64,000 bases of DNA from Rhizobium sp. BK376. Its GTDB lineage: Bacteria; Pseudomonadota; Alphaproteobacteria; Rhizobiales; Rhizobiaceae. The notes beneath the pieces were generated by a model. That model did no database searches and was not told the origin of the DNA. It saw only the letters and a list, made by a program, of their open reading frames with translations. This document shows positions 27,359 to 36,375 of the stretch, piece after piece (position 1 is the first letter of the stretch; each line of letters opens with the position of its first letter). The stretch spans positions 62,001-126,000 of the forward strand of contig NZ_SLZG01000009.1 in assembly GCF_004341625.1 (NCBI RefSeq). Reading direction: 5' to 3'. Made by a program: the position numbers and the translations under genes.

Positions 27359-29470
27359 TCAGTCCTTGTTGTAGAGGCTGCTGAGCGGCTTCTTCAGAAT
27401 GCTGTCGCGGAGCGATAGGCCGGGTTCGCGGCGCGGCGGCGGCTCGCCGTCCCGAGCGGCCGCAGGGCGGAAACGGTCCGGCGCAACTTCATCATTGCGG
27501 ATCTCGCGACGAAGCTCGGCCAGGCGACTGTCGATCGATGTCTGTGGGGCGGCAAAGCCTGTGGTGGCGTCGGATCCGCGCGGCAGCATCTCCGGACGAT
27601 AGGGTTCGACTGCCGGTGCGGAGGGGCGGGGAAGCGGCGGTGCCGACGTCCGCACAGGTTCGGGAACGAAATCCTGTGCCGTAAAATCGGTGTCCGGCTC
27701 TTCGTCTCTCACAACATTGACGGCGGAGGCATAATTCTGCTGGAAGGCGGAAATGTCGGGGCCGGCGATCGAACGCATGCGACTGATGATGGAGCGCAGG
27801 TCGACGTTGTCGGGCGAGTGCTCGAATTCCCTCTCCGCGGTCGCAGCGGCTTTTGGTATGCGGTTCTCCGCCACGCGGGAAAAGCGCATGCGCATCGGCA
27901 CCGCCACCGCTTCACCGAAGGCGATTGCCTCGCCATTGCCGATCGAGGACAAGAAGCTGGTGGTCGAGATCGACGAGTTTGGGATGGCGGAACGGATGAT
28001 GTCTTGGTCGCGGTCGTTGGCCAGGCGCATGGCAAACAGCGTCGAGCACTGCGAAAGAATGGTCTGATCGAGTTCGCCGGGGCGCTGCGTGATGATGCCC
28101 AACGAAACGCCATACTTACGGCCTTCCTTGGCGATTCGGGCGATCGCCTGTCGCGTGGGCACGAAGCCGAGGCTCGGATCGGCTGGGATATAGCGATGCG
28201 CTTCCTCGCAGACGACGAGCATGTGGATTGCGCCCTCGCTCCACAGCGCCAGTTCGAAAGCCATGCGGCAGAGCACCGATGCAACGGAATTGACGACCTC
28301 CGAGGGGATGCCGGCCAGCTGGAAGGTGCAAATCGGCTTACCATCGCCGGGAATGCGGAATATCTGCGCGATGGTCTCCATGATCGTGTCGCTGATCGTG
28401 TTGTTGGAGAACATGAAGTGATAGCGCGGATCGTTGATCGCAGAGACGATGCGAATTTTCAGCGAGCGAAGATGCGGCTTTTCCTGGCGTCCTTCGAGCC
28501 TGCCGATGCGCTCGTCGATAAGCGCCAAGAGATCGGCCATGCGGTAGGGAACCGGCGTATCCGCGGTGATCGAGCTTTTTTCCGACTGACGGCGCATCAG
28601 CGCCGAGTCGCCGCCACGGAAAGCGCGCTTGGCCTCCGGAATGATGTCGCGCAGCATGTCCAGTTCTTCGGGAACGGGCGGACGACCGCGGAAGACGACT
28701 TCGGCAAATTCCTCAAGCCGCATCAGCCAGAAGGGCAGATCGAGCGTGTCGGTATCGATTCCGACGGCATGATCGGGAAAAGCGGCGGCGAATTCGTTGT
28801 GAGGATCGAGGATCAGGACACGCAGCTTCGGGTCGGAGGCGATCGCCTTGTGCAGAAGGAGAGAGACAGCGGTCGACTTGCCGACGCCGGTCGAGCCGAC
28901 GACCGCAAAATGCTTCGATAGCATCGACGGAATATGGATCGCAGCATCGATGGTTTCGTCCTGGGTCAGCTTGCCGATGGCGCAGCTGGTGTCCTTGCCG
29001 GAATCGTAGATGCGCATCAGGTCGCTTGCGCGAATACGGTGGGCGATCGCGCCGAGATAGGGATAGCGCGAGATGCCGCCGGAGAATTCCTCGCGGCCAT
29101 CCTCGTTGACCCGGACTTCTCCTAAGAGCTCCACTTCGATGCGGAAGAGGTTGTCCTGTCCTTCGCCCCAGGCGTCGTTGCCCGTGTGCATGGAATAGAC
29201 GAGGGCGGCAACGCGGTTGCTGCCGACGCTGATGGAAATCAGCCGACCGACGGACCAAAGTTCGGTCAGGTCGGTGCCGCCTGCTTCTGCCACTGCTGCG
29301 ATGGTTGCTCGGGATCCGCTGCACGCGACGACGCGACCGAGGAAACGGTTCCCCGGTGTGAGAGCATCGCGGCGGTCATGCTCGCCAGCTTTGCCAGACG
29401 TCTGCAAGTCACTGTTCAGCAACGGGCCACTCCCTGCTTTCGCACGAAGATAGGACACTCGCCTTAACAA
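27359..29470 (-). CDS. HerA-like ATPase (DUF87/FtsK-HerA superfamily)
   Basis: This roughly 703-residue ATPase has an N-terminal beta-barrel-like HAS region (about 40-150), Walker A GSTGVGKS (192-199), Walker B MLVVCEEAHRY and the downstream GIITQRPGELDQTILSQC segment typical of HerA/FtsK motors. Arg/Pro-rich low-complexity sequence fills the last 120 residues. HerA proteins are hexameric DNA translocases. A NurA nuclease partner is not next to it; the gene stands between miaA and the ilv operon. The start is uncertain: TTG 29470 with AAAGGA close by, or GTG 29458. Confidence 0.85.
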   Translation of the reverse strand: MLRRVSYLRAKAGSGPLLNSDLQTSGKAGEHDRRDALTPGNRFLGRVVACSGSRATIAAVAEAGGTDLTELWSVGRLISISVGSNRVAALVYSMHTGNDAWGEGQDNLFRIEVELLGEVRVNEDGREEFSGGISRYPYLGAIAHRIRASDLMRIYDSGKDTSCAIGKLTQDETIDAAIHIPSMLSKHFAVVGSTGVGKSTAVSLLLHKAIASDPKLRVLILDPHNEFAAAFPDHAVGIDTDTLDLPFWLMRLEEFAEVVFRGRPPVPEELDMLRDIIPEAKRAFRGGDSALMRRQSEKSSITADTPVPYRMADLLALIDERIGRLEGRQEKPHLRSLKIRIVSAINDPRYHFMFSNNTISDTIMETIAQIFRIPGDGKPICTFQLAGIPSEVVNSVASVLCRMAFELALWSEGAIHMLVVCEEAHRYIPADPSLGFVPTRQAIARIAKEGRKYGVSLGIITQRPGELDQTILSQCSTLFAMRLANDRDQDIIRSAIPNSSISTTSFLSSIGNGEAIAFGEAVAVPMRMRFSRVAENRIPKAAATAEREFEHSPDNVDLRSIISRMRSIAGPDISAFQQNYASAVNVVRDEEPDTDFTAQDFVPEPVRTSAPPLPRPSAPAVEPYRPEMLPRGSDATTGFAAPQTSIDSRLAELRREIRNDEVAPDRFRPAAARDGEPPPRREPGLSLRDSILKKPLSSLYNKD

Positions 29471-29551
29471 AATCCTTTCAGTTTCGCCTCATTTTGAAGC
29501 GACGGCGTCCGGAATGCCTTTCAAGCCGACGATTTTTTATTGCGGAATGCG

Positions 29552-29580
29552 TTGACGCTATGAAATTTTCTGTCTATCAA
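29552..29580 (+). promoter_or_regulatory. candidate sigma-70 promoter of the ilv operon
   Basis: TTGACG (29552-29557) and TATCAA (29575-29580) are separated by 17 bases, giving a predicted start near 29587. That lies at or just before the leader-peptide ATG (29589), so the leader may have almost no 5' untranslated region. Seen directly; activity is inferred. Confidence 0.5.
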
Positions 29581-29588
29581 TTCGCCCC

Positions 29589-29645
29589 ATGAAAATCTCG
29601 ATGGCTCTTATCGTGGTGGGAAGGCGCATGGGCAGGATGGTGTAA
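29589..29645 (+). CDS. ilv operon leader peptide
   Basis: An 18-codon frame encodes MKISMALIVVGRRMGRMV. Six residues are branched-chain, with an unbroken Leu-Ile-Val-Val run at codons 7-10, which is the hallmark of branched-chain amino acid attenuators. The stop codon lies in the loop of the inner hairpin. No strong ribosome site is visible, which would fit near-leaderless translation from the candidate promoter. When charged Leu, Ile or Val tRNAs are scarce, ribosomes should pause here and change RNA folding upstream of ilvB. Confidence 0.8.
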   Translation: MKISMALIVVGRRMGRMV

Positions 29646-29703
29646 CCATCCGGCGATAGCCACCCATGCGCTAGACGACAGGCTCCCCAAGGAGCCTTTT
29701 TTT
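29624..29703 (+). promoter_or_regulatory. transcription attenuator of ilvB-ilvH
   Basis: Two structures follow the leader codons. First, GCGCATGGG (29624-29632) pairs with CCCATGCGC (29663-29671), enclosing an inner hairpin GGATGG (29635-29640) with CCATCC (29646-29651). Second, GGCTCC (29681-29686) pairs with GGAGCC (29691-29696) and is followed by seven T residues (29697-29703), an intrinsic terminator before ilvB. The 3' arm AAGGAGCC could alternatively pair with GGCTCTT at 29603-29609. The exact antiterminator was not modelled. Confidence 0.8.
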
Positions 29704-29760
29704 ATGCCCAAAATCGGGCTCAAGCTTTCCAGAACAATCAGCGGATATCGGATCAAAGGC

Positions 29761-31554
29761 ATGACGGGCACAGACAAGCAGGCGAGCAGCAATCAAATGA
29801 CCGGGGCGGAGATCGTCCTGCGGGCGCTCAAGGACAATGGCGTCGAACATATTTTCGGCTATCCGGGCGGCGCCGTGCTGCCGATCTATGACGAGATATT
29901 CCAGCAGGAAGAGATCCAGCACATCCTCGTGCGCCATGAACAGGGCGCCGGCCATGCGGCTGAAGGCTATGCCCGCTCGACAGGCAAGGTCGGTGTCATG
30001 CTTGTCACCTCCGGCCCCGGCGCGACCAATGCCGTCACGCCGCTGCAGGATGCCTTGATGGACTCCATCCCGCTCGTCTGCATCTCCGGCCAGGTTCCGA
30101 CATCGCTCATCGGCTCCGACGCATTCCAGGAGGCCGATACGGTCGGCATCACGCGCCCCTGCACCAAGCACAACTGGCTGGTCAAGGACGTCAATCAGCT
30201 TGCCAGCATCATTCATGAAGCGTTCCGGATCGCGCAGAGCGGCCGTCCCGGTCCCGTTGTCGTCGATATTCCGAAGGACATCCAGTTCGCGACCGGCACC
30301 TATACGCCGCCGGAAATGCATGCCGTCCAGAAGAGCTATCAGCCGAAGCTGGAAGGCGATTTGAACAAGATCAAGGAGGCGATCGAGCTGATGGCCAGTG
30401 CCCGCCGGCCGATCATCTATTCCGGCGGCGGCGTCGTCAATTCCGGCCCGGAAGCCTCCAGGCTGTTGCGCGAGCTGGTCGAAATCACCGATTTCCCGAT
30501 CACCTCGACGCTGATGGGTCTGGGCGCCTATCCGGCTTCGGGCAAGAACTGGATGAAGATGCTCGGCATGCACGGCTCCTACGAGGCGAACATGGCCATG
30601 CATGATTGCGACGTCATGGTCTGCATCGGCGCGCGCTTCGACGACCGCATTACCGGCCGTCTCAATGCTTTCTCGCCGAATTCCAAGAAGATCCACATCG
30701 ACATCGACCCCTCGTCGATCAACAAGAACGTCCAGGCCGATGTCGGCATTCGCGGCGATGTCGGCAGCGTTCTCGAAGACATGGTTCGTCTGTGGCGCGC
30801 GTTGCCGAACAAGCCGGAAGCAAAGCGTCTCGAAGACTGGTGGGCTGAGATCAATCGCTGGCGGGCTCGCAACTCCTTCGCCTACACCATGAACAACGAC
30901 GTCATCATGCCGCAATATGCGCTGGAGCGTCTATACGCGCTGACGAAGGACCGTGACACCTACATCACGACTGAGGTCGGTCAGCACCAGATGTGGGCTG
31001 CGCAGTTCTACGGCTTCGAGCAGCCGAACCGCTGGATGACCTCGGGCGGCCTCGGCACGATGGGTTACGGCCTGCCGGCGGCGCTCGGCGTCCAGATCGC
31101 GCATCCCGACGCGCTGGTCATCGATATTGCCGGCGATGCCTCGATCCAGATGTGCATCCAGGAAATGTCGGCGGCGATCCAGCACGATGCGCCGATCAAG
31201 ATTTTCATCATGAACAACCAGTATATGGGCATGGTGCGCCAGTGGCAGCAGCTGCTGCATGGCAACCGCCTGTCTCATTCCTATACCGAAGCGATGCCTG
31301 ATTTCGTCAAGCTCGCGGAAGCCTATGGGGCGGTCGGCCTGCGCTGCGAAAAGCCGAGCGAACTGGATGCGACCATCCAGGAGATGATCGACGTCAAGAA
31401 GCCGGTCATCTTCGATTGCCGTGTCGCCAACCTTGCCAATTGCTTCCCGATGATTCCCTCGGGCAAGGCGCACAACGAAATGCTGTTGCCCGACGAGGCG
31501 ACGGATGAGGCGGTCGCCAACGCGATCGATGCCAAGGGCCGTCAGCTCGTTTAA
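29761..31554 (+). CDS. ilvB: acetolactate synthase large (catalytic) subunit
   Basis: This 597-residue thiamine-diphosphate enzyme makes acetolactate or acetohydroxybutyrate, the first common step of Val, Leu and Ile synthesis. Catalytic Glu60 is in VRHEQGAGHAAEG; the FAD-region GARFDDRITG and the C-terminal ThDP motif GDASIQM to NNQYMGMV are present. The start at 29761 (MTGTDKQASSNQM) matches homologues best. The ATG at 29704 would add 19 residues and would use AAGGAG inside the terminator stem, so it cannot be excluded. Control by the upstream attenuator is expected. The rhizobial name may be ilvI. Confidence 0.95.
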   Translation: MTGTDKQASSNQMTGAEIVLRALKDNGVEHIFGYPGGAVLPIYDEIFQQEEIQHILVRHEQGAGHAAEGYARSTGKVGVMLVTSGPGATNAVTPLQDALMDSIPLVCISGQVPTSLIGSDAFQEADTVGITRPCTKHNWLVKDVNQLASIIHEAFRIAQSGRPGPVVVDIPKDIQFATGTYTPPEMHAVQKSYQPKLEGDLNKIKEAIELMASARRPIIYSGGGVVNSGPEASRLLRELVEITDFPITSTLMGLGAYPASGKNWMKMLGMHGSYEANMAMHDCDVMVCIGARFDDRITGRLNAFSPNSKKIHIDIDPSSINKNVQADVGIRGDVGSVLEDMVRLWRALPNKPEAKRLEDWWAEINRWRARNSFAYTMNNDVIMPQYALERLYALTKDRDTYITTEVGQHQMWAAQFYGFEQPNRWMTSGGLGTMGYGLPAALGVQIAHPDALVIDIAGDASIQMCIQEMSAAIQHDAPIKIFIMNNQYMGMVRQWQQLLHGNRLSHSYTEAMPDFVKLAEAYGAVGLRCEKPSELDATIQEMIDVKKPVIFDCRVANLANCFPMIPSGKAHNEMLLPDEATDEAVANAIDAKGRQLV

Positions 31555-31579
31555 TCCCAGGGAATAGGAAACACCGACA

Positions 31580-32152
31580 ATGAACGCACACCTTCAACCC
31601 ACCGGTTCCGCCTACTTCATCTCGCCGGAGACGGCTGCAGCCGAAAACCACACGCTTTCGGTCCTCGTCGATAACGAGCCGGGCGTCCTTGCCCGCGTCA
31701 TCGGCCTGTTTTCCGGCCGCGGCTACAACATCGAAAGCCTGACGGTTTCAGAAACCGAGCACCAGGCGCACCTCTCGCGCATCACCATCGTGACGCGCGG
31801 CACGCCGCAGGTGCTGGAGCAGATCAAGGCGCAGCTCGAGCGCATCGTTCCCGTCCACCGCGTCGTCGACCTGACCGTGCGCGCTCGCGAGCTTCGCCAG
31901 GAGCGGCCGATCGAACGCGAAGTAGCGCTGATCAAGGTGATCGGTAGCGGCGAGACCCGTGCCGAGACGCTGCGACTGGCCGATGCCTTCCACGCGAAGG
32001 TGGTCGACGCGACAGTCGAGCACTTCATTCTTGAGATCACGGGCAAGTCGTCAAAGATCGACCAGTTCGTGGCGATCATGAAGCCGCTCGGCCTGATCGA
32101 AGTGTGCCGCACGGGTATCGCTGCGATGAACCGCGGGCCGCAGGGAATGTAA
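31580..32152 (+). CDS. ilvH: acetolactate synthase small (regulatory) subunit
   Basis: This 190-residue regulatory subunit has an N-terminal ACT domain (about 20-95) starting LSVLVDNEPGVLARVIGLFS and a C-terminal domain with IKVIGSGETRAETLRLADAF. It binds valine at the ACT interface, giving feedback inhibition, and raises the activity of the catalytic subunit. It is 25 bases after ilvB in the same operon and is followed by an intrinsic terminator. The name ilvN would be equally usable. Confidence 0.96.
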   Translation: MNAHLQPTGSAYFISPETAAAENHTLSVLVDNEPGVLARVIGLFSGRGYNIESLTVSETEHQAHLSRITIVTRGTPQVLEQIKAQLERIVPVHRVVDLTVRARELRQERPIEREVALIKVIGSGETRAETLRLADAFHAKVVDATVEHFILEITGKSSKIDQFVAIMKPLGLIEVCRTGIAAMNRGPQGM

Positions 32153-32179
32153 GCTTATTCCTTAAGAGACAATCGAGAA

Positions 32180-32212
32180 GCTGCTGGTCAAATCATCTCC
32201 AGCGGCTTTTTT
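32180..32212 (+). terminator. intrinsic terminator of the ilv operon
   Basis: GCTGCTGG (32180-32187) pairs with CCAGCGGC (32199-32206), with one G-T pair, and is followed by six T residues. It overlaps the last codons of the convergent aldo/keto reductase gene. Confidence 0.8.
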
Positions 32213-33033
32213 CTTCTCGGTGGCGGGAAGGCCGCATCAAGGGCGGCACGGTCGGCTTCCGTAAGCTCAATCGATACCGCCTCCCTGTTTTCGCGGACGC
32301 GCTCGGGCTTGGCAGTCTTCGGTATGGCGATCACGCCTTTTTGCCCCAGAACATAGGCGAGCGCGATCTGGGCTGGTGTCGCCTGGTAGGCCTTGGCGAG
32401 ATGGATCAGATCCGGATGATGGGCAAGGCGGCCCTGCTCGATCGGGGAATAGGCCATGACCGGGATGTTGTGTTCCTGGCACCAGGGGAGAAGGTCGAAT
32501 TCAATGCCGCGGCGGCCGAGATTATAGAGCACCTGGTTGGCGGCGACATTCTTTCCGCCGGGAACAGCCAGTAGTTCTTCCATGTCGTCAGCGTCGAAAT
32601 TCGAAACGCCCCAGGCGCCGATCTTGCCGGCGGCTTTCAAGCCTTCGAAGACCTCGACCGTTTCGGCGAGCGGGTGGTTGCCGCGCCAATGCAGGAGATA
32701 GAGATCGATGCGATCGGTCTTCATGCGCTTCAGGCTGCGCTCGCAGGCGTCGACCGTGCCTTGGCGGCTGGCATTCCAGGGATAGACCTTGCTGACCAGA
32801 AAGACCTCGGCGCGTCGTCCTTCGACCGCACGCCCAACGATTTCCTCGGCGCCGCCTTCGGCATACATCTCGGCGGTGTCGATCAGCGTCATGCCGAGAT
32901 CGATGCCAGCCTTCAGGCTTTCGATCTCCTCGCGGGCGCGGGCAGGGTTCTCACCGATGTTCCAGGTGCCCTGGCCGAGGGAGGGGACGCTAGCGCCGGA
33001 AGGGAAGGCGATGGTGGGGATGGAAGACGGCAT
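32188..33033 (-). CDS. aldo/keto reductase
   Basis: This 281-residue AKR of the 2,5-diketo-gluconate reductase-like (YeaE/Gr5) group has a [11 protein letters not shown]-terminus. Catalytic Asp and Tyr are in [15 protein letters not shown], Lys is in LVSKVYPWN and His is in LYLLHWRG. The NADPH segment is [17 protein letters not shown]. The start at 33033 ([10 protein letters not shown]) is chosen over an upstream in-frame extension rich in atypical residues. It is convergent with ilvH and ends in the ilv terminator. The substrate is unknown. Confidence 0.92.
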   Translation of the reverse strand: MPSSIPTIAFPSGASVPSLGQGTWNIGENPARAREEIESLKAGIDLGMTLIDTAEMYAEGGAEEIVGRAVEGRRAEVFLVSKVYPWNASRQGTVDACERSLKRMKTDRIDLYLLHWRGNHPLAETVEVFEGLKAAGKIGAWGVSNFDADDMEELLAVPGGKNVAANQVLYNLGRRGIEFDLLPWCQEHNIPVMAYSPIEQGRLAHHPDLIHLAKAYQATPAQIALAYVLGQKGVIAIPKTAKPERVRENREAVSIELTEADRAALDAAFPPPRRKKPLEMI

Positions 33034-33240
33034 CGCTGGATCTCGATTTTGTTGGCTAGCGGTCGCTAAAGGGGTGCCGGAACGCCAAGGATACAACTTT
33101 CAGGAATGTTTACTTTATCAATTTTTAACCAGATTTTTCCACAATCCTGAATTGATAATGGTCTTTCAGCTACAGCATGATGCCGTATCGAACCAAGCCG
33201 CTGCTCCATGAAGGTCGACCAGCGGAGATTGGAGATTACG

Positions 33241-33804
33241 ATGACATCGGTTTTTTCAGCAAGCAAAGTAGCCCTGCAAGTTCTTCAGCAGCCAGTCGTT
33301 TTGTCCGGGCCGGCGAAGAAGACGTCTGTGGCGGATGCCATCGTGTCGATTGCCAATGGCAACCCCGCCAATAAATCTTCCGACGCGCAGGTCGGTTCCC
33401 AGCCGACGAAGGCGCAATCGAAGGTTTCCGACGATATTTTCAGCGTCAACAGTGTCGATATCACCAAGATCAAGCTCAATCTTTATAAGCGCCTGGGGCA
33501 AGAGATTGGCATCAATGAAGACGATTATGACACGCTGCCTGAGTATGGCGAAGCGATCGCTCGCCAGCTGGAACATGTAAGCCCAGCGGCCCTCCAGGAA
33601 GTCGCTCACAAGCTTGGCTTGGACAAGATGGGCGTGTCCATCCAAACCCTCGTCCAATCCATGGTTGACCCGAACGGCAAAGCGAACGAAACTTTGACCA
33701 AGGCGCTTGAGGCCTATTACAACAAGGACAGCGACGGCAAGGACAAGCAGCTTCTGGTTAAGCCGGACGATACCGGGATCTATACGATCAACAGAACCGA
33801 GTGA
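33241..33804 (+). CDS. hypothetical protein
   Basis: This 187-residue protein of no recognised family begins MTSVFSASKVALQVLQQP. A Ser/Lys/Ala-rich segment (residues 25-65) precedes a helical core with KIKLNLYKRLGQEIGINEDDYDTLPEYGEAIARQLE and ALQEVAHKLGLDKMGVSIQTLVQSM, each split here at natural turns. There is no signal peptide or membrane span and no cysteine. ATG 33241 has GGAGATT nearby. The neighbours are unrelated and it appears monocistronic. The N-terminus recalls flagellar or type-III-exported proteins only in composition, which is not evidence of function. Confidence 0.6.
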   Translation: MTSVFSASKVALQVLQQPVVLSGPAKKTSVADAIVSIANGNPANKSSDAQVGSQPTKAQSKVSDDIFSVNSVDITKIKLNLYKRLGQEIGINEDDYDTLPEYGEAIARQLEHVSPAALQEVAHKLGLDKMGVSIQTLVQSMVDPNGKANETLTKALEAYYNKDSDGKDKQLLVKPDDTGIYTINRTE

Positions 33805-33949
33805 TTTGCCTTGGTGCTTGTGGCGCTGCCAACGTTCAATCCTGTCACCATGACAACTGCGTGGCTGGATCGTCTCCGATAGGTCAGCTATACTGACATA
33901 ATAAGAAGCCGCCCGGCTTGATCGGAGCGGAACTCCTCGGGAGGATCTC

Positions 33950-34546
33950 ATGCCGCTGGATACGTTTCTGGCCCTGTTGCTGTTTGCTTTCACCACCTCG
34001 ATCACGCCAGGGCCGAACAATATGATGCTGTTTGCGTCGGGCGTGAATTTCGGGTTTCGCCGGACGATTCCGCATATGCTCGGCGTCGCCATCGGCTTCC
34101 TGGTGCTGCTGCTCGCTGTCGGCCTTGGTCTCGGCGCGGTGCTGCATGAGGTGCCGGTCCTCTATACGGCGATGAAATTTGCCGGCGGGGCCTATCTCGT
34201 TTGGATTGCCTGGAAGATCGGTACGTCGCGCAGCCTCGCCGAGAAGAGTGAGGATGACGTTGCGCCGATGTCCTTCCTGTCGGCAGCGGCTTTCCAATGG
34301 GTCAACCCGAAGGCCTGGGTCATGGCGGTCACGGCGATGGCCACCTATACGATCCCCCAGATCTATCTCGTCAGTGTGTTGATCGTCGGGCTTGCCTTTG
34401 CCGCGGTCAATTTCCCGAGTGTCTCGACCTGGGCCGGCTTCGGCTCGGCGCTGCGCAACTGGCTGTCCGATCCTGTTCGCCTGAAATGGTTCAACATCAG
34501 CATGGCGGTTCTGCTCGTGCTCAGTCTTTGGCCGATGCTAAAATAG
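33950..34546 (+). CDS. LysE/RhtB-family amino-acid exporter
   Basis: This 198-residue membrane protein has the LysE signature TPGPNNMMLFASGVNFG near residue 18 and about six membrane spans, with WVNPKAWVMAVTAMATY in the middle. The family exports amino acids or derivatives such as homoserine, threonine or lysine. ATG 33950 follows GGGAGGATCTC. It overlaps the convergent DUF2269 gene by nine bases at the 3' end. No LysG-type regulator is adjacent. Confidence 0.9.
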   Translation: MPLDTFLALLLFAFTTSITPGPNNMMLFASGVNFGFRRTIPHMLGVAIGFLVLLLAVGLGLGAVLHEVPVLYTAMKFAGGAYLVWIAWKIGTSRSLAEKSEDDVAPMSFLSAAAFQWVNPKAWVMAVTAMATYTIPQIYLVSVLIVGLAFAAVNFPSVSTWAGFGSALRNWLSDPVRLKWFNISMAVLLVLSLWPMLK

Positions 34547-35014
34547 CGCGATCGAAGGCTTGTTCAGCATCAGCCAGAGAATGCCGATCACCGCGAAGAA
34601 GGCCGGAAAACCGCAGGCGAACCAGATGCGGTAGAGGCTGAAATAGGCCGGCGGCAGCGGCAGGCCTTTCGCCGCCGAGGCGCGGGCGAGGTTGCGCAGG
34701 CGGATCTGGATCCAGACCACAGGCAGCCAGAAGACGCCGGTCACGACGTAGAGCAGCAGCGACAGCGCGATCCATCCTTCCTCCAGCGACCAACCGATAT
34801 TTTGGGCGAGCAGATAGCCTGTCACCGGCTGGAGAATGGCTGCCGTCGCCGTGAAGACCGTATCGGCGATCACGACGGTTTCGGCCACATGGGCAATCAG
34901 CTTCGGGTCGCGGGTGCGATGCGCCATGACCATGAAGAAGGCGATGCCGGCGCCGGTGCCGAAGAGCACGGTCGCGCCGATGACATGCAGCAGCAGAAGA
35001 AACCCCACCGGCAT
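34538..35014 (-). CDS. DUF2269 integral membrane protein
   Basis: This 158-residue protein has four predicted membrane spans (GFLLLLHVIGATVLFGTG, VIADTVFTATAAILQPVTGYL, IALSLLLYVVTGVFWLPVV and WFACGFPAFFAVIGILWLML). It matches the DUF2269 family. Its ATG overlaps the stop of the upstream SDR/DoxX gene (TGATG), so the two are coupled. The same pairing occurs in many proteobacteria, suggesting a joint envelope role, but function is unknown. Confidence 0.85.
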   Translation of the reverse strand: MPVGFLLLLHVIGATVLFGTGAGIAFFMVMAHRTRDPKLIAHVAETVVIADTVFTATAAILQPVTGYLLAQNIGWSLEEGWIALSLLLYVVTGVFWLPVVWIQIRLRNLARASAAKGLPLPPAYFSLYRIWFACGFPAFFAVIGILWLMLNKPSIALF

Positions 35015-36303
35015 CAACGCTCCTCCAGGATCGCAAGCGTCATCAAAGTCAAAAGCAGCGAGGGGATTACCTTAACCAGCGGCCCCAGCGGATCGAGCCA
35101 GAGGGAGGGCTCAAGCAGGGCGCCGCCGGCGAGATAGGCGAGCGTCGTTGCGATCATTCCGTAGAGCGCGAGGCGCGAAAAGGGTTTGACGAGAACACCC
35201 GCGCCGAGTGCGATATCGAGCAGGCAGGTCACGACGGTCAGCAAAATGGCTGAAGTCTTCGGCATGAAGGCGAGGAAATGTGCGGCTGCAGCCATCGGCG
35301 AAAGCAGAGGGATCAGCCCGGACAGCAGCCAGAACAGCGACAGGCCGCCAATGGCAAGTGGCTTGAGCAGGTAAAGCCGCGCAAACCACAGATCCTGGAC
35401 GGCGGATGGATTGGCATCAAGCGTTTTGGCTGCCGTCTTAAGCTTCAGGTCGAAAACGGGTTGGGCAGTCGGTCGGCTGACGACGCCTTCGGACATGATG
35501 GCCATCGCCGTCGATCGCAACGGCGAGCGCCAACCGAGCCGACCGGCCATATCGGCAAGCCAGGTGATCGGCCGCGCCAGACTTCCGGAAATGGGGATCA
35601 CATGGGCGGGCGGCAGGCCGAGCCAGCGGCGATGGAGCAGGACGAGATCGGCAAGCTTGGACACTTCGCCACTCGCAAGGTCGATGTCCATACCCTGTTG
35701 CAACCGACCGTCGACAGCGCTGCTGACCACGGCTGCGACATCATCCACCGCGACCGTCTCAATGGGGCTTGATGCATGAACCAGCGGAAGGATGAGGGGC
35801 AGGGCGGCAAGCGAGCGCAACAGGGCGGTTCCGCCATGCGCATTGCGGCCGATGACCAGTGCCGGGCGCAGGATCACATGCGGCAATCCAGATGCAGCAA
35901 GGGCGCGATCGGCGTTGCGCTTTGTTGCGAGGAATGGACGATCGCTGCCGGCGCCATCCGTGCGGGCTGAAATCTGGACGACCAGTCTTATGCCTGCGTT
36001 CCTTGCTTCGGCGTAGAGCGCAAGCATCGCTTTTTCCTGCGCGGCAAAGAGATCGTCCGACAATCCGTCCTGCAGCGCGCCGGCGCTGTTTACGACGGCA
36101 TCGCAGCCTTGCAATGTCTGCCGCCAGTCCGAAGGCTCTGTCATTGCCGCGAGATCGGCCTTGATCCAGGAAATTGACGGTTGCTTGATCCCGGCACGGC
36201 CGGGGCTACGCGAAAGCCCCATCACATCATGCCCGTCGCCGAGCAGTCGCGCGGCGATCGTCGAGCCGATGAAGCCTGTGGCACCGAGAATCAGGATTTT
36301 CAT
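35014..36303 (-). CDS. SDR-family oxidoreductase fused to DoxX-like membrane domain
   Basis: This 429-residue fusion has an N-terminal atypical SDR/NmrA domain (1-290) with the Rossmann motif GATGFIGS (7-14) and a NSAGAL strand. The C-terminal DoxX-like region (about 300-425) has four hydrophobic segments, including LAIGGLSLFWLLSGLIPLLS and LLTVVTCLLDIALGAGVLV. It is probably an NAD(P)-dependent enzyme anchored in the inner membrane. It is coupled to the DUF2269 gene downstream. The start at 36303 places the Rossmann fold at the N-terminus, as usual. The substrate is unknown. Confidence 0.85.
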   Translation of the reverse strand: MKILILGATGFIGSTIAARLLGDGHDVMGLSRSPGRAGIKQPSISWIKADLAAMTEPSDWRQTLQGCDAVVNSAGALQDGLSDDLFAAQEKAMLALYAEARNAGIRLVVQISARTDGAGSDRPFLATKRNADRALAASGLPHVILRPALVIGRNAHGGTALLRSLAALPLILPLVHASSPIETVAVDDVAAVVSSAVDGRLQQGMDIDLASGEVSKLADLVLLHRRWLGLPPAHVIPISGSLARPITWLADMAGRLGWRSPLRSTAMAIMSEGVVSRPTAQPVFDLKLKTAAKTLDANPSAVQDLWFARLYLLKPLAIGGLSLFWLLSGLIPLLSPMAAAAHFLAFMPKTSAILLTVVTCLLDIALGAGVLVKPFSRLALYGMIATTLAYLAGGALLEPSLWLDPLGPLVKVIPSLLLTLMTLAILEER

Positions 36304-36375
36304 GGAGGGCAAGCTAGCGAAGAATGCGTTACCATGTGGCAAATGCCGCCGATGGCGGCAGCGCATTCGAAGGCA

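Noticed and set aside
27359-29470. HerA-like gene as part of an anti-phage system
   Set aside because: No nuclease, Sir2 or other effector gene is adjacent. The neighbours miaA and ilv are housekeeping.
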